Positions 1 through 9,797 of a stretch of DNA of 64,000 nt are shown in pieces. A model generated the notes under the pieces. It did no database searches, was not told the DNA's origin, and saw nothing but the letters and a program-made list of their open reading frames with translations. The stretch comes from Hyphomicrobiales bacterium 4NK60-0047b. Its GTDB lineage: Bacteria > Pseudomonadota > Alphaproteobacteria > Rhizobiales > HXMU1428-3. The stretch spans positions 124,001-188,000 of the forward strand of contig BAABWY010000003.1 of the NCBI GenBank assembly GCA_040367435.1. Direction: 5' to 3'. A program made the position numbers and the translations under genes. How positions within the stretch are numbered: position 1 is the first letter of the stretch; every line of letters begins with the position of its first letter.

Positions 1-76
1 AAATGTCCTAATTATCATTTATATTTATCGAAGAAGAAATATTCATCTCGTATTTTAAATTTAAGGACACAACATT

Positions 77-1042
77 ATGTCAGATATTACCCGCAGAGAA
101 CTTGTTGTCTCTGCTAGCGGTGCCGCTGTTCTTGGTCTTTGTGGCCCCATGGCTGTTATTCCGGATGCTCATGCACAAACCAAATTGAAGCAAGGGTTTG
201 TCAATTATGATATTGGGGATGTGCGTTGCACCTCTCTTTATGATGGTATTTGGAAAAAGCCACATGATCCGAACTTTATTCGCAATGCCAGCCTTGATGA
301 TATGAAATCTGCACTTAAGCAGGGAGGATTAACGACCGAATTTATGCCGATTGAATTTTCTCAAACGGTTTTGAAAGTTGGTAAGAAAACGGTTTTGGTT
401 GACAGTGGGACAGGTGGTCAACTTTCACCAGATGCCGGAATGATGATGAAAAACTTAAAAGCTGCTGGTGTGGAAGCCAAGTCTATTGATACCATTCTTA
501 TCTCTCATTTTCACCCCGACCATATATTCGGCTTAATGGCAAAAGAGACGAATGAGCAAGTTTTCCCAAATGCAGAAATCATGATGCCGTCTAAGGAATA
601 TAAATTCTGGACTGACCCTGCACTTGTTTCGAAATTACCTAAGCGCTTTCAAGGTTTGGCCTTGCGTATCCAGGCGACCTTTCCGAAATGGAAGAACATT
701 ACCCTTTTTGATGAAGGTGAGAAGCAACTACTCCCAAGCGTTCGTTCAATTCCAGCTTATGGTCACACTCCTGGCCATACAGCTTTTCATGTTAGTAGCG
801 GTGATAAACAACTGATTATTGCTGGAGATGCAGCTAATTTGCCAGCTCTATTCCTCAAGAACCCGAATTGGCATCTTGTTTTTGATGGTGATCCGAAAGC
901 GGCTCAGGAAGCGCGCGTTAAATTATTTAATCGTGTTTTAGAAGAAAAAGCTGTTGTTGCTGGGTACCATTTTGGTTTTCCCAATGCTGGTAAATTAGAA
1001 AAAGATGGCAAAGGCTTTGCCTTTAGTGCGTTTACCGGTTAA
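77..1042 (+). CDS. Tat-exported MBL-fold metallohydrolase
   Basis: The 321-residue product has a twin-arginine signal (TRRELVVSASG, residues 5-15, then a hydrophobic stretch ending near AHA at 33), so it should act folded in the periplasm. The metallo-beta-lactamase fold is shown by HFHPDH at 144-149, a GHTPGH motif near 230, AGDA near 260 and a final metal-type His in AGYHFG near 302. The family covers lactonase-like and other hydrolases; the substrate cannot be read from sequence. An AAGGA ribosome site lies about 10 bases before the ATG. It is a single gene closed by a hairpin terminator. Confidence 0.9.
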   Translation: MSDITRRELVVSASGAAVLGLCGPMAVIPDAHAQTKLKQGFVNYDIGDVRCTSLYDGIWKKPHDPNFIRNASLDDMKSALKQGGLTTEFMPIEFSQTVLKVGKKTVLVDSGTGGQLSPDAGMMMKNLKAAGVEAKSIDTILISHFHPDHIFGLMAKETNEQVFPNAEIMMPSKEYKFWTDPALVSKLPKRFQGLALRIQATFPKWKNITLFDEGEKQLLPSVRSIPAYGHTPGHTAFHVSSGDKQLIIAGDAANLPALFLKNPNWHLVFDGDPKAAQEARVKLFNRVLEEKAVVAGYHFGFPNAGKLEKDGKGFAFSAFTG

Positions 1043-1078
1043 GGAATTATTTACTCACTTTAACTGACTTAAGTAGAT

Positions 1079-1111
1079 GCGAGGGAGGTCATTAGCGCCT
1101 CCCTCATTTTT
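1079..1111 (+). terminator. Intrinsic terminator after the MBL gene
   Basis: Arms GAGGGAGG (1081-1088) and CCTCCCTC (1098-1105) form a perfect 8-bp stem that can extend by GC pairs, followed by ATTTTTG. The T run is only on the + strand, so it serves the gene ending at 1042. Confidence 0.85.
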
Positions 1112-1132
1112 GTGTTCTTACCATTAAGCCGT

Positions 1133-1747
1133 TTATAGAAACTTAGCCTGACAGCGACCAATATTGCCTTGATAATGTGTTAGGCATGGTTTTGTGGATT
1201 GCGCTTTTCTATTTGCATCGGCCATGCATGCATTTAAAACAGCTGTACTGAATTTAGCGCATTTGAAATACTCATCTTTATTTTTACGTGCATTTAATCG
1301 ACCTGATGTTGGATCCTGGTTTTTTTGTGTGATAACAGTTTTTGGTGTCGTCACACGCTTATCAGTTTTCACAATGGCTTTAGGGGTTGTCACGCGCTTA
1401 TCCGGCAGAGGACGCATTCTTTTTATCGGCCTTTTCAGCTGCTCTTTCAATGCATTACGATTTTTATTTTTGACATTTGTCTTGATTGGACGTTTGATAT
1501 TTACACGTTTAGCAAGGTTATTTTGTCTCTTACCAAGTTTTGCTCTTTGCTTTAAAGCTGCACGCTTTATTTGTCGTTTCGCAACACGGTTTTTCTGAGC
1601 TCTTTTGGACTTTTTCTTTAGAATATCCGTTTTTTGAACTTTATCTCCAAAACGGTCTTTTTTGCTATTTTTAGCTTCGGCGACGCCAGCTAATAGAGCG
1701 ACACTCATACCAGCGATAACAAGGGTATTGCTTAATCTATTGATCAT
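1133..1747 (-). CDS. Secreted Lys/Arg-rich protein of unknown function
   Basis: 204 residues. An N-terminal signal peptide (hydrophobic core about 8-22, cleavage near AEA-KN) is followed by about 110 residues dominated by Lys and Arg with short repeats (KRPIKT/KRPIKR, DKRVTTPK twice). The last 45 residues change character and hold four cysteines (FKCAKF, NACMAD, KPCLTH, GRCQAK) that could form two disulfides. A strong AAGGAGAT ribosome site precedes the ATG. I do not recognise the family. The basic middle could bind a polyanion such as DNA, lipopolysaccharide or polysaccharide, but that is inference from composition. Confidence 0.8.
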   Translation of the reverse strand: MINRLSNTLVIAGMSVALLAGVAEAKNSKKDRFGDKVQKTDILKKKSKRAQKNRVAKRQIKRAALKQRAKLGKRQNNLAKRVNIKRPIKTNVKNKNRNALKEQLKRPIKRMRPLPDKRVTTPKAIVKTDKRVTTPKTVITQKNQDPTSGRLNARKNKDEYFKCAKFSTAVLNACMADANRKAQSTKPCLTHYQGNIGRCQAKFL

Positions 1748-2077
1748 TTTGATCTCCTTAAAAAAATTTGAAACTCACCAAAGACAATTCTCTAAGTGAG
1801 GACCAAACTTTTAATGAAAAGCAGGTCAATGAGATGTGTGATTGATCACAATACATTCATTGATAATACTTATTTTACTGACATGTTAATGTTTCTTTTT
1901 TTCTCCTCAGTTTGCCTGTATTTTTGCTATATTGATTCTTCCCTTACTGGGATACCTTATTTATTGGGTTCCTCCTAATTAGGAATTAGGGCAGAGAACT
2001 TTAGTAAAGTCCTTTCGTAACTTCCTTGTTTAACTCATTTTTATATATAAACTTTCACTTTTTAAGAGATTTTGAAT
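1748..2077. other. Divergent intergenic region
   Basis: About 330 bases between the divergent secreted-protein and tex genes; it must carry both promoters. The only structure I see is a 10-bp palindrome CCTAATTAGG (1974-1983) followed by another GAATTAGG half. An open frame crosses the region but has no ribosome site or protein-like composition. Confidence 0.4.
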
Positions 2078-4423
2078 ATGGCTCAAATCGAGACGCTTAT
2101 AGCTTCTGAAATTAATGCTCGTCCTCAACAGGTCGAGGTTGCTGTCACCTTAATTGATGAAGGTGCGACCGTGCCGTTTATCGCGCGCTATAGAAAAGAA
2201 CGCACTGGCGGTCTAGATGATGATCAATTGAGAAAAATTGAAGAACGCCTCACTTATCTTAGAGAGTTAGAACAAAGGCGCGCCAGCATTGTTAAGACGA
2301 TTGATGGACAAGGTAAACTTGATGATCAGTTGCTTAAAAAAATTAATGCTGTGATGACACGCTCTGAACTTGAGGACCTGTATCTACCCTATAAACCGAA
2401 ACGCAGAACAAAAGCACAAATTGCAAGAGAAGCAGGCTTAGAGCCTTTGGCTATTGAGTTAGTTAACTCACCGAATATTGATCCTTTTAAAATGGCCAAA
2501 GAGTATGTCTCTTTAGACAAAGGCGTTGCTGATATAGACGCTGTTTTAGAGGGTGCGGCTGATATTGTCAGCGAGGGTCTAACAGAAAAGGCTGAACTTT
2601 TAGGCTCTTTGCGCGGGGCTATGCGCCAGGATGGTTCTGTTAAAACGAAAGTTAAAAAAGGCAAAGAAGAAGAAGGTGCGAAGTTTGCGGACTATTTTTC
2701 TTTTGAGCAAAACTTTAAAGACATTCCGCCTCACAGGGCCCTTGCGCTTTTGCGGGCTGAACGCGAAGGTGTCATTTCTCTCGGACTTGATATTGATGAT
2801 GAGGCTGATGTTCATCCTTGTGAGCGAAAAATTGCGAATGAATTTCAATTCAATGGCGGATCAAAGACACGCAATGACTGGTTGAAAGATACTGTGCATA
2901 AAACCTGGAAAGGTAAACTGCATAAGAAAATTTCTGGTGACCTTATACAAGATTTACGTGAAAAAGCCGAGCTTGAAGCTATTCGTGTTTTCTCTCAAAA
3001 TCTGAAAGACCTTATGCTTGCAGCACCAGCAGGAGCTCGACCAACAATTGGCTTAGACCCAGGATTTAGAACCGGCGTTAAAGTTGCTGTGGTTGATAAG
3101 ACAGGAAAACTTGTAGATTATTCAACGATTTACCCAAATGAGCCACGTAATGACATTGAAGGGTCTCTCAAGATATTAACGGCCTTGGTTCAAAAACATA
3201 ATGTGGAAATCATTAGTATTGGCAACGGGACAGCGTCGCGAGAAACAGACCGCTTAGCGGCTGAACTTATTAAGCGCTGCTCTGACCGAAAGCTTGTTAA
3301 AATCATCGTATCTGAAGCAGGCGCTTCTGTTTACTCTGCTTCTGAATTGGCCTCTAAAGAGTTTCCTGATCTTGATGTATCAATTCGCGGCGCAGTTTCG
3401 ATTGCCCGCCGCTTACAAGACCCTCTTGCTGAACTTGTTAAAATTGAAGCCAAAGCCATTGGTGTTGGCCAATATCAACATGATGTTGACCAGGCCGCTT
3501 TACAGCGCTCACTTGATGCTGCTGTTGAAGATTGTGTGAACTCGGTTGGTGTTGATCTGAATATGGCATCAGCTGAATTGCTTAGTCATATTTCAGGGCT
3601 AAACCAAACGTTAGCTGCCAACATTGTTGCTTATAGAAATCAAAATGGTGCTTTTAAATCTCGCCAAGAGTTGAAGAAGGTAACCCGGCTTGGCCCAAAA
3701 GCGTTTGAACAAGCGGCTGGATTTTTGCGTATTCGCGAGGGCAAGAACCCACTGGACCAATCTGCTGTTCACCCTGAAGCTTATTCAGTTGTTAAAAAGA
3801 TTGCCGAGACAACGGGGAAGGCTATTGACCAACTCATTGGTGATAGTTCTTTTTTGAAAGGGCTAGATGCGCAGTCTTTTGCTGATGAACAATTTGGTGT
3901 GCCAACCGTGACTGACATTTTATCTGAGCTGGATAAGCCAGGGCGTGACCCGCGTCCGACTTTTGAGGTCGCCAGCTTTGCTGATGGAGTTGAAAAAATA
4001 ACAGACTTGAAAGAAGGTATGCAACTTGAAGGCGTTGTTACTAACGTGACGAACTTTGGTGCCTTCGTTGATATTGGTGTGCATCAAGATGGTCTTGTGC
4101 ATATTTCGCAGCTGGCAGACAAATTTGTTAGTGACCCACATGAGATCGTTAAAACAGGAGCTATTGTTAAGGTGCGTGTCACGGAAGTGGATGTTGCCCG
4201 CAAACGTATTGGCCTTTCTATGAAATCTGCTGATGGGTTAGATGCAACACGCAAAGCCGAGCGAGATGTTGTAAGCCAAAAGCAGGGGCACAAACAAGGC
4301 GGCAAGAATGGAAGAAATCAATCTTATGCCTCTACGCAAGAAGAAGAAAAATCAGCTGATGGTATCGATAGCTCTAATCCGTTTGCCGCTGCTTTTGCAA
4401 AAGCTAGCAAGACAAAACACTAA
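2078..4423 (+). CDS. tex: Tex, S1-type RNA-binding transcription accessory protein
   Basis: 781 residues counted from the ATG at 2078; a TTG six bases upstream is in frame but less likely. The order is typical of Tex: N-terminal helical region ([14 protein letters not shown] near 35), a YqgF/RNase H-like domain (GLDPGFRTG near 325), two helix-hairpin-helix units (about 495-555, [13 protein letters not shown] and [14 protein letters not shown]), then an S1 domain (about 650-720, [16 protein letters not shown]). Tex binds nucleic acid and influences transcription and stress tolerance in several bacteria. The last 45 residues are a polar, low-complexity tail. It stands alone and ends at a good terminator. 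Confidence 0.96.
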   Translation: MAQIETLIASEINARPQQVEVAVTLIDEGATVPFIARYRKERTGGLDDDQLRKIEERLTYLRELEQRRASIVKTIDGQGKLDDQLLKKINAVMTRSELEDLYLPYKPKRRTKAQIAREAGLEPLAIELVNSPNIDPFKMAKEYVSLDKGVADIDAVLEGAADIVSEGLTEKAELLGSLRGAMRQDGSVKTKVKKGKEEEGAKFADYFSFEQNFKDIPPHRALALLRAEREGVISLGLDIDDEADVHPCERKIANEFQFNGGSKTRNDWLKDTVHKTWKGKLHKKISGDLIQDLREKAELEAIRVFSQNLKDLMLAAPAGARPTIGLDPGFRTGVKVAVVDKTGKLVDYSTIYPNEPRNDIEGSLKILTALVQKHNVEIISIGNGTASRETDRLAAELIKRCSDRKLVKIIVSEAGASVYSASELASKEFPDLDVSIRGAVSIARRLQDPLAELVKIEAKAIGVGQYQHDVDQAALQRSLDAAVEDCVNSVGVDLNMASAELLSHISGLNQTLAANIVAYRNQNGAFKSRQELKKVTRLGPKAFEQAAGFLRIREGKNPLDQSAVHPEAYSVVKKIAETTGKAIDQLIGDSSFLKGLDAQSFADEQFGVPTVTDILSELDKPGRDPRPTFEVASFADGVEKITDLKEGMQLEGVVTNVTNFGAFVDIGVHQDGLVHISQLADKFVSDPHEIVKTGAIVKVRVTEVDVARKRIGLSMKSADGLDATRKAERDVVSQKQGHKQGGKNGRNQSYASTQEEEKSADGIDSSNPFAAAFAKASKTKH

Positions 4424-4498
4424 TGTTTTAAATCATTGAGTGTCATTTGACGCATTTGGTTTTTTAATGAGTTTATATTCTTTAATGCCTTTTTCTTT

Positions 4499-4530
4499 AA
4501 TGCCTTGGCTTTTTGCTGGGGCATTTTTTT
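4499..4530 (+). terminator. Intrinsic terminator after tex
   Basis: TGCCTTGGC (4501-4509) pairs with GCTGGGGCA (4515-4523) through G-C, A-U and G-U pairs around a TTTTT loop and is followed by seven T residues. Confidence 0.8.
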
Positions 4531-4621
4531 ATATCTTCCCCCTTGATTGATGAGGGGTTGTTCTACAAGATAGGTTATCTTTTAACAATTATATCCTATT
4601 CAGATTTACAAGGCTTTTACT

Positions 4622-4894
4622 ATGACCGAAAATAATGATGGCGAGCCATTGCGCAATATTTCACCTGATCAATTTATGAATATTGCTGATAAGTTCATCA
4701 ATGTTGCAAACAGAAGTAACCAAAAAATTCCTGCTGTAGATTTGCACATGGCCTTTTTATATGCCGCGGCCCGGTATAGTTCTCATGTTTGTAAAAATGT
4801 TCTTGAAGTCGAGAACCAGGAAGAATTTGTCTCTGAAATGACGAAGTCTTACCAAGAAATGCTTCGCAATCACCTAGCGGATCCTTCAGTTTAA
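4622..4894 (+). CDS. DUF5076 protein
   Basis: 90 residues, cytosolic, acidic and helical. The pattern (SPDQFMNIADKFINVAN near 14, then DLHMAFLYAAARYSSHV) matches my memory of the DUF5076 family, small proteins of Hyphomicrobiales often found beside mrp; the function is unknown. It converges on mrp with only 35 bases between the stops, leaving no room for a separate long terminator. Confidence 0.75.
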   Translation: MTENNDGEPLRNISPDQFMNIADKFINVANRSNQKIPAVDLHMAFLYAAARYSSHVCKNVLEVENQEEFVSEMTKSYQEMLRNHLADPSV

Positions 4895-4929
4895 TCAAAA
4901 GCTTACAACGTCACCCTATTTCACAAACC

Positions 4930-6117
4930 TTACTCAATTACGATATTGGGTCTATTGATCATTTCTTCTTCTTGTTTTATCCGCTCGAGAATGTTTTCGG
5001 TGATTTGATTATATGTTTTTGCGTGTTCACCTTCTGGATCTGAGATTACTATTGGGGTTCCCGCATCTGAATTGGTTCTTATATCTTGGTGAAGTGGTAC
5101 ACCTCCAAGGAAAGGAACACCAATTCTTTCAGCTTCTTCTTTTGCCCCGCCATGACCAAAGATGCCATGTCTGTCTCCGCAATGGGGGCAGATAAAGTAA
5201 CTCATATTTTCAATTATGCCTAATACAGGTACCTCAACTTGCCGGAACATATTCAAGCCTTTGCGTGCGTCAATTAACGCCAGGTCTTGAGGGGTAGAGA
5301 CGATGACAGCGCCAGCTAAAGGGACTTGTTGAGCAAGTGTTAGCTGGACATCTCCCGTGCCTGGGGGCATGTCAACAATCAGCATATCGATTTCACCCCA
5401 TTGCACTTCGCGCAGCATTTGAGTGATGGCAGAAATCACCATAGGCCCCCGCCATATCATTGGGGTTTCTTCATCAACTAAGAAGCCCATAGAGATCACT
5501 TTAATACCAAAGCCATCTAAGGGCTTAATAATCCGCCCTGATACTTGTGTCGGCCTTCCTGAGATGCCTAATAGCCTTGGCAAGGATGGGCCATAAATAT
5601 CAGCGTCGAGTATTCCGACCTTCATGCCCTTTGCCTGCAGGGCCAGTGCGATATTTACTGACGTGGTTGACTTTCCAACACCTCCTTTGCCTGATGATAT
5701 TGCGACTATTGATTTTATGCCTTGAGGCAAGCCTAGTTGCTGGCCAGATACTCCACTTGAGTTTGCCATTCCACCTGCGTTAGCCATAGGAGGCGGAACA
5801 GAACCCATTTCAGAATTTGAAGGAGCTGGCCGCACCGGAGCTTGATTAGCCTCAGCCCCCTTCCCTACTGCTTCGGATGTAAGGATCACCAAGGCTGTAT
5901 CAATTCCAGCCACTGATATTGCTACTTTCTCGGCAGCTGCTCGTAAGGGCTCCAAAGTTTCAGCTTTTTCAACCGGTACAGAAATAGAAAAAGTTGCTTT
6001 GTTATCGATGAGCTGAATTTCTGATACCAACCCTAAATCTACGATATTACTTTCTAAATTGGGTCCCTTAACTTTTTTAAGATTTTCTAACAGCTCTGAT
6101 TTTAGGTCTAATGTCAT
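4930..6117 (-). CDS. mrp: Mrp/NBP35-type iron-sulfur carrier ATPase
   Basis: 395 residues. An N-terminal MIP18/DUF59 domain (about 1-85) is followed by a Pro-rich linker (about 90-130) and a MinD-like P-loop ATPase (SSGKGGVGKST near 142, DADIYGPSLP, DMPPGTGD). A CPHCG motif near 311 is the cluster-bridging CxxC of ApbC/Mrp proteins, which hold and pass on Fe-S clusters. It is the last gene after DUF3305 and DUF3306, 66 bases downstream of the latter. Beside a formate dehydrogenase island it may serve cluster loading there, but Mrp is also a general housekeeping protein. Confidence 0.95.
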   Translation of the reverse strand: MTLDLKSELLENLKKVKGPNLESNIVDLGLVSEIQLIDNKATFSISVPVEKAETLEPLRAAAEKVAISVAGIDTALVILTSEAVGKGAEANQAPVRPAPSNSEMGSVPPPMANAGGMANSSGVSGQQLGLPQGIKSIVAISSGKGGVGKSTTSVNIALALQAKGMKVGILDADIYGPSLPRLLGISGRPTQVSGRIIKPLDGFGIKVISMGFLVDEETPMIWRGPMVISAITQMLREVQWGEIDMLIVDMPPGTGDVQLTLAQQVPLAGAVIVSTPQDLALIDARKGLNMFRQVEVPVLGIIENMSYFICPHCGDRHGIFGHGGAKEEAERIGVPFLGGVPLHQDIRTNSDAGTPIVISDPEGEHAKTYNQITENILERIKQEEEMINRPNIVIE

Positions 6118-6183
6118 TCTTATTTCTTTTTTTTCTACAATATTTACAATAGGATAGACTGGTAACCACTTCTATTCACTTGA

Positions 6184-6927
6184 TCAATCTTCGAGCAGTC
6201 GCTTTCGGATTGAGACACGTTTTATCGAGGGTGTGGCCTCCTCCAGTTCTCTTTCGGGAAATATTAAACTTTCAGAATGACTTTCATCTATGGGTGTTTC
6301 ATCTAAACCTGCACTTATTTCATGTATGTCCAGATCGTCAGATATTTCTTCCCTATCAACTTCATTGACCTCTTCAATGTTTTGATTGTCATCTAGTTGA
6401 TCATCTGTATCTGCCACTTCATTTTCTGTCGTACTTTCTTCTTTTTGGTTCAAATCTTCTTTAAGGGCTAATTTTCTTAATCGTTCTTTTTCATCATCTT
6501 CTTCTGTTAGAAAGCCTCGACCGACTTTCCAATTAGATTTAAAAACATTGAGGGCAGGATCGGCAAAATTTTCATCATAATCATTTAAACCGTCTACATT
6601 GGCGAGGATGGGATTGCTGGTCCATAGTTTTCGCATCGCTAAATTTTTTAAGACATCTGGTACTCCTTTTTTCATGAAGGGCCCAAAATCAGAGTCGTAA
6701 TTTAGAGTTTCTAACTCGATGGCTTCAGCTGCTTCACGGTTCTCTGCCATTTCTTTTTCTTCAGCTTCTTTTTCAGAAGTGGTTAATTCATTGTTTTTTT
6801 CGAGCTCGTTGTTTTCATTTTTTATATCTGAAGCGGAAGGGTCCGTTAGCTCAACATCATCTGTCTGTTTTCTCCGCGACCATCTCTTGAGGAATGTTTC
6901 TTCAGCTGTTTTATTCTTTTCAGTCAT
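6184..6927 (-). CDS. DUF3306 protein
   Basis: The start is set at the ATG at 6925-6927, preceded by AAAGGAAG and overlapping the DUF3305 stop by 8 bases; an upstream in-frame start would overlap that gene by 140 bases. The 247-residue product begins with the DUF3306 signature (EETFLKRWSRRK) and continues with highly acidic low-complexity stretches around FGPFMKKGVPDVLKNLAMRKLW. DUF3306 proteins occur with formate dehydrogenase and molybdoenzyme clusters; no biochemical role is known to me. The overlap suggests translational coupling with DUF3305. Confidence 0.85.
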   Translation of the reverse strand: MTEKNKTAEETFLKRWSRRKQTDDVELTDPSASDIKNENNELEKNNELTTSEKEAEEKEMAENREAAEAIELETLNYDSDFGPFMKKGVPDVLKNLAMRKLWTSNPILANVDGLNDYDENFADPALNVFKSNWKVGRGFLTEEDDEKERLRKLALKEDLNQKEESTTENEVADTDDQLDDNQNIEEVNEVDREEISDDLDIHEISAGLDETPIDESHSESLIFPERELEEATPSIKRVSIRKRLLED

Positions 6928-7495
6928 TTTGGCTTCCTTTAAAAATATGCCCGTTTGACTTTTTATCGTCTGAGGAATTGAAAATAGGCTCTTTTCCAAA
7001 TTGTTGAGGTTCTTGCTTGAAGTTTTTACGCTTTCTTTTTTTGAAGGGCTCATCAACATGGTGCTGGTCTATAAAATCCATAAGAGTGACAGCTATTTTT
7101 GTCGGCATTGGCACCCGTTCAATGATGTCCTCTGCAGGGTCAGCATAATCTTGCGCTTCATAGGGAGAAACTGTCACCGCGTGGACGAAATAATCTAGTG
7201 GGTATTCGTCTTCCTCATCTCGGCGCAGAACGACATATACGGCAGGTACTTCGCTTTCAAAATTGTGAATATAGCTTTCTGTTTCCTTGGCATGACAGTA
7301 AATTTCCGAGCGCCCCATATAGTAAGCTGTTGCACTCTCTGTTTGGCGAATTACGTCTCCAACTTCATGGTTAACTGCGCCAAAAATTACTGCGCTTGGT
7401 ATCCAATAATCTTCGGCCCATTGCGTGTCTGAATGGGATTTAGATTTTCGAATTTCGGCGATAACAGCAACATTAATTTTGAGCTCTTTTTTCAC
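6920..7495 (-). CDS. DUF3305 protein
   Basis: 191 residues, cytosolic. The N-terminal block (NVAVIAEIRKSKSHSDTQWAEDYWIPSAVI) and a middle block (ESYIHNFESEVPAVYVVLR, SPYEAQDYADPAEDIIERVPMP) fit the DUF3305 family, which travels with DUF3306, a polyferredoxin and formate dehydrogenase genes. The C-terminal 40 residues are basic and low complexity. It is the first gene of a DUF3305-DUF3306-mrp unit and is divergent from the polyferredoxin gene, so the two sides may share control. Confidence 0.85.
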   Translation of the reverse strand: MKKELKINVAVIAEIRKSKSHSDTQWAEDYWIPSAVIFGAVNHEVGDVIRQTESATAYYMGRSEIYCHAKETESYIHNFESEVPAVYVVLRRDEEDEYPLDYFVHAVTVSPYEAQDYADPAEDIIERVPMPTKIAVTLMDFIDQHHVDEPFKKRKRKNFKQEPQQFGKEPIFNSSDDKKSNGHIFKGSQND

Positions 7496-7612
7496 AAAGA
7501 TTTAACTCCCCTTTTTGCTTGCTTCGAGCGCTTTTTTATAGTCTTCTAATATTAAAAAATAACTAGGGTTAAAACCCAAAATATTATGCTTAGTATAGGG
7601 AGATTATAGGCA
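7496..7612. promoter_or_regulatory. Divergent promoter region with a GGGTT/AACCC palindrome
   Basis: The gap between DUF3305 (leftward) and the polyferredoxin (rightward) contains a 12-bp palindrome GGGTTAAAACCC at 7566-7577 in an AT-rich setting. A GGGAG ribosome site lies before the ATG at 7613. The palindrome could be an operator; the evidence is position and symmetry only. Confidence 0.35.
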
Positions 7613-9661
7613 ATGAGCAAACATACTTTTTTGCTTTGCAATTGTGCAAATTCTATGCCCATTGATGGTGAGAAAATTGGCCAAAATCTGGGTGTTGGGG
7701 ACCTGCCTGTTCATACCAATTTATGCCGCACAGGCATCGCTGACTTTGAGGCAAAATTAAACGCAAATTCATTGTGTGTTGGCTGCACTCAAGAAGCAAC
7801 TTTTTTTGCTGAAGTTGCTGAAGAAGCTGGTGCAGCTACTCCGTCATTTTTTAACATTCGCGAGTTCGCGGGTTGGAGTTCAGACGCTAAAAAAACAACC
7901 CCTAAAATGGCAGCTCTAACAGCGCATGCAACCTTGCCAGAAAAACCAGCTCGGGTGAAAACTCTTAGTAGTGACGGCTTATGTTTGGTGCTTGGTTCTG
8001 GACAGGAGTGCTTTGAAGCTGCCGTGCTGCTAAACCAGAAACTGTCCGTAACTCTCGTGTTAACAGCTGATACTGATTTGGTTCTTCCTTCTAAATTTGA
8101 TTTCCCTATTTTCAAAGGCAGCATCAAAAAAGCCAGCGGAACTTTTGGTTCCTTTGATGTTACTCTTGATGAATATGCTGCCCTTTTACCTTCCTCAAAA
8201 AACGACCTGACATTTGCAGGTGAACGCAATGACATCCAATCTCAATGTAGTGTGATTGTTGATTTTAGAGAAGGCTCACCACTATTCACTAGGCATGAAA
8301 CACGTGATGGATATTTCCGCTGTGATCTTAGAGATCCAGCCGCAGTAATGCGAACAGTCTTTGAAGCCTCAGACTTTGTTGGAGAATTTGAGAAGCCTAT
8401 TTATGTGGATTATAATTCGGAAATATGTGCTCATTCACGTTCAAAAAAGACTGGTTGCACCAAATGTTTGGACAATTGCCCGGCTGGCGCCATTACTGCA
8501 AATGGTGACCATGTTGCTATTGATTTAGACATCTGCGGAGGTTGTGGTAATTGTGCAGCTCATTGTCCAACAGGTGCTGTTTCCTATTTATTTCCTGACC
8601 GTTCAGACCATATTAAAGCCATTCAGACTTTAGCCTCTAGCTATTACAAAGCAGGCGGCGAGAAAGCATCGCTCCTAATACATGATAACAAACAAGGACT
8701 TGAACTTATTTCCCTTAGCGCTCGTTATGGAAAAGGTTTACCAGCTTCTCTTATTCCCCTTGAGGTGCATAGTCCTTCGGGAATTGGACATGATGCTTTG
8801 GTTGCTGCATTTGCCGCAGGTTTTACTCACATCATTCTTCTTGGTGACGCTCAGCAAAGCGAAGAGTACGAAGCTCTGAAAAAAGAAATCTCTCTTACTC
8901 AATCTCTTCTTTCTGGATTGGGTTTTGAGGAGGAACGGTTACATTTGCTTTTTTCAAGTGAGCCTGATGAATTTGAGCAAGCTATTTGGGATCTACCTAA
9001 TTACAAACCTGTTTCGAAAAAAACTTTTGCTGCTCTTGGTAACAAGAGAGAGATCGCACGAATGGGCATTGGCGCCTTAGCTGAGGCTAGCACTCAAAAG
9101 GCAGAAATTATTGCTTTGAACAACGAAGCTCCCTATGGTCTTATTTCAGTGGACCGGGATAGTTGCACGCTTTGTCTATCTTGTGTATCGGCTTGTCCTG
9201 CGGATGCTCTTCGTGACAATCCAGATAAGCCGGAACTTCGTTTTGTGGAGACTGCTTGTGTTCAGTGTGGATTATGTCAGAACACATGCCCTGAAAACGC
9301 GATTAGTTTAACACCCCAGCTGAACCTACTCCCTTCTGCTATGCAACCGGTCACCTTAAACGAAGAAGAACCGTTCGAGTGCATTAAATGCGGCACTCCT
9401 TTTGCTGCGAAATCAACAATCGAAAAGATTTCAGAAAAACTTGCTGGCAGTCATAGAATGTTTGAAAGCGAGGCAAATGCTCAGCTTATAAAAATGTGTG
9501 ATACATGTCGGTTGGAAACTATGGCTGAGACAAATGATGGAGATCCATTTGCCCTTGCGAAACGCCCTGTACCACGTACAACTGATGACTATATTTCAGC
9601 TGAGAAATCAGGCCTGACAATTGATGATTTTTTAACTCACGATGAGACGGATAAAGTTTAA
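7613..9661 (+). CDS. Polyferredoxin with four 4Fe-4S motifs, formate dehydrogenase-associated
   Basis: 682 residues, no signal or membrane segment. Two bacterial-ferredoxin pairs are visible: CTKCLDNCP with CGGCGNCAAHCP (about 280-320), and CTLCLSCVSACP with CVQCGLCQNTCP (about 520-560). There are further Cys clusters at the N-terminus (CNCAN; CRTG; CVGC) and a CIKCG ... CDTC set near the end that looks like a zinc or rubredoxin-like knot. Such proteins sit beside DUF3305/DUF3306 and formate dehydrogenase in many proteobacteria and are assumed to move electrons or assist maturation in the cytoplasm. It is transcribed opposite to the rest of the island. Confidence 0.88.
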   Translation: MSKHTFLLCNCANSMPIDGEKIGQNLGVGDLPVHTNLCRTGIADFEAKLNANSLCVGCTQEATFFAEVAEEAGAATPSFFNIREFAGWSSDAKKTTPKMAALTAHATLPEKPARVKTLSSDGLCLVLGSGQECFEAAVLLNQKLSVTLVLTADTDLVLPSKFDFPIFKGSIKKASGTFGSFDVTLDEYAALLPSSKNDLTFAGERNDIQSQCSVIVDFREGSPLFTRHETRDGYFRCDLRDPAAVMRTVFEASDFVGEFEKPIYVDYNSEICAHSRSKKTGCTKCLDNCPAGAITANGDHVAIDLDICGGCGNCAAHCPTGAVSYLFPDRSDHIKAIQTLASSYYKAGGEKASLLIHDNKQGLELISLSARYGKGLPASLIPLEVHSPSGIGHDALVAAFAAGFTHIILLGDAQQSEEYEALKKEISLTQSLLSGLGFEEERLHLLFSSEPDEFEQAIWDLPNYKPVSKKTFAALGNKREIARMGIGALAEASTQKAEIIALNNEAPYGLISVDRDSCTLCLSCVSACPADALRDNPDKPELRFVETACVQCGLCQNTCPENAISLTPQLNLLPSAMQPVTLNEEEPFECIKCGTPFAAKSTIEKISEKLAGSHRMFESEANAQLIKMCDTCRLETMAETNDGDPFALAKRPVPRTTDDYISAEKSGLTIDDFLTHDETDKV

Positions 9662-9797
9662 AAAATATCCGATCTATTTTTCATTTTTTGAGTCGATTTT
9701 TTAATATGAACTTCGGCTCAATTTACTATAAATTCACAGACATTTTCTTAGTGCTTTTTTTGCTAATTTTTTCCAAACTTCACGCACCTTTTTCAGC

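Noticed and set aside
1796-1978. 60-residue frame before tex
   Set aside because: No ribosome site; hydrophobicity follows from the T-rich DNA.
6184-7059. Longer DUF3306 product starting at 7059
   Set aside because: It would overlap DUF3305 by 140 bases; the family signature and a ribosome site begin at 6927.
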